A stretch of 5,490 bases of DNA, from NCBI GenBank assembly GCA_964346375.1, contig CAYFUL010000078.1:1-5490 (forward strand), written 5' to 3'. Below the pieces are notes generated by a model. The model did no database searches. It was not told the DNA's origin and saw only the letters and a list, made by a program, of their open reading frames with translations. Source of the DNA: CAYFUL01 sp964346375 (GTDB taxonomy: Bacteria > Bacillota > Clostridia > Tissierellales > Peptoniphilaceae). Of the stretch, positions 5,430 through 5,490 are shown one piece after another. The first letter of the stretch is position 1. Every line of letters starts with the position of its first letter. Position numbers and translations under genes: made by a program.

Positions 5430-5490
5430 GGCGACATAGCCAAGTGGTAAGGCACGGGTCTGCAACACCCTTATCGCCGGTTCAAATCCG
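5430..5490 (+). tRNA. tRNA-Cys(GCA), 3' end cut by window
   Basis: The sequence folds as a tRNA: acceptor 5' strand GGCGACA (5430-5436), T8 and A9, and D arm GCC...GGC (5439-5453) with the AGTGGTAA loop. The anticodon loop CTGCAAC (5460-5466) has anticodon GCA at 5462-5464. A 4-base variable region follows, then the T stem GCCGG with loop TTCAAAT. The window ends three bases into the 3' T strand, so about 13 bases including the acceptor 3' strand are missing. The closing pair of the anticodon stem (27/43, bases 5455 and 5471) is C opposite T, a mismatch; the other four pairs are sound. Anticodon and overall pattern match bacterial tRNA-Cys. Confidence 0.92.

Noticed and set aside
1..5490. CRISPR array, insertion sequence, phage genes or a new defence system
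   Set aside because: There are no spaced direct repeats, transposase or integrase motifs, or terminal inverted repeats, and every gene belongs to a known housekeeping family.

Overview
This window is an AT-rich, gene-dense stretch of ordinary bacterial chromosome with every protein gene on the + strand. Gene content and order (ruvX, a DUF1292 gene, a Fur-family gene, RNase J, a TrmR-type methyltransferase, a U32-family tRNA hydroxylase, udk), strong Shine-Dalgarno (SD) sites and preference for AGA/AGG and GGA codons point to a low-GC Firmicute. My best guess is a clostridial or Tissierellia-type anaerobe (Peptoniphilus/Anaerococcus-like). That placement is inference from gene order and composition only.

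Layout. Positions 1-378 hold ruvX, cut by the window start and lacking only about its first ten residues. A DUF1292 gene (381-626) follows, then a Fur-family regulator (639-1106) that overlaps the start of RNase J (from 1093). The RNase J gene is broken by ten Ns at 1865-1874. The sequences on either side of the Ns are diverged versions of the same 58-base segment, so the gene looks like two non-identical copies joined at a homologous point. Collapsing the overlap gives a 554-residue, normal-length RNase J. A terminator-like hairpin directly after the RNase J stop leads into trmR (2860-3522), a U32 family gene of trhP type (3509-4735) and udk (4732-5355), each overlapping the next. A hairpin at the udk stop and a candidate promoter precede a tRNA-Cys(GCA), which is cut by the window end.

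How the genes fit together. The order resembles the Bacillus subtilis yrrK-yrzB-yrrL(mltG)-yrrM-yrrN-yrrO-udk cluster, with fur and rnj where mltG would be and one U32 gene instead of two. The trmR and trhP products are expected to act in sequence on the wobble uridine of certain tRNAs: hydroxylation to ho5U, then methylation to mo5U. RNase J, RuvX, these two enzymes, uridine kinase and tRNA-Cys together give the region a housekeeping RNA-metabolism theme.

No mobile element, CRISPR array, defence system or clearly new system is visible. The two points most worth a second look are the mismatched join inside rnj and the rnj-trmR junction. At that junction an eight-codon leader ORF with its own SD runs through the terminator hairpin and ends in an ATGA overlap with trmR.
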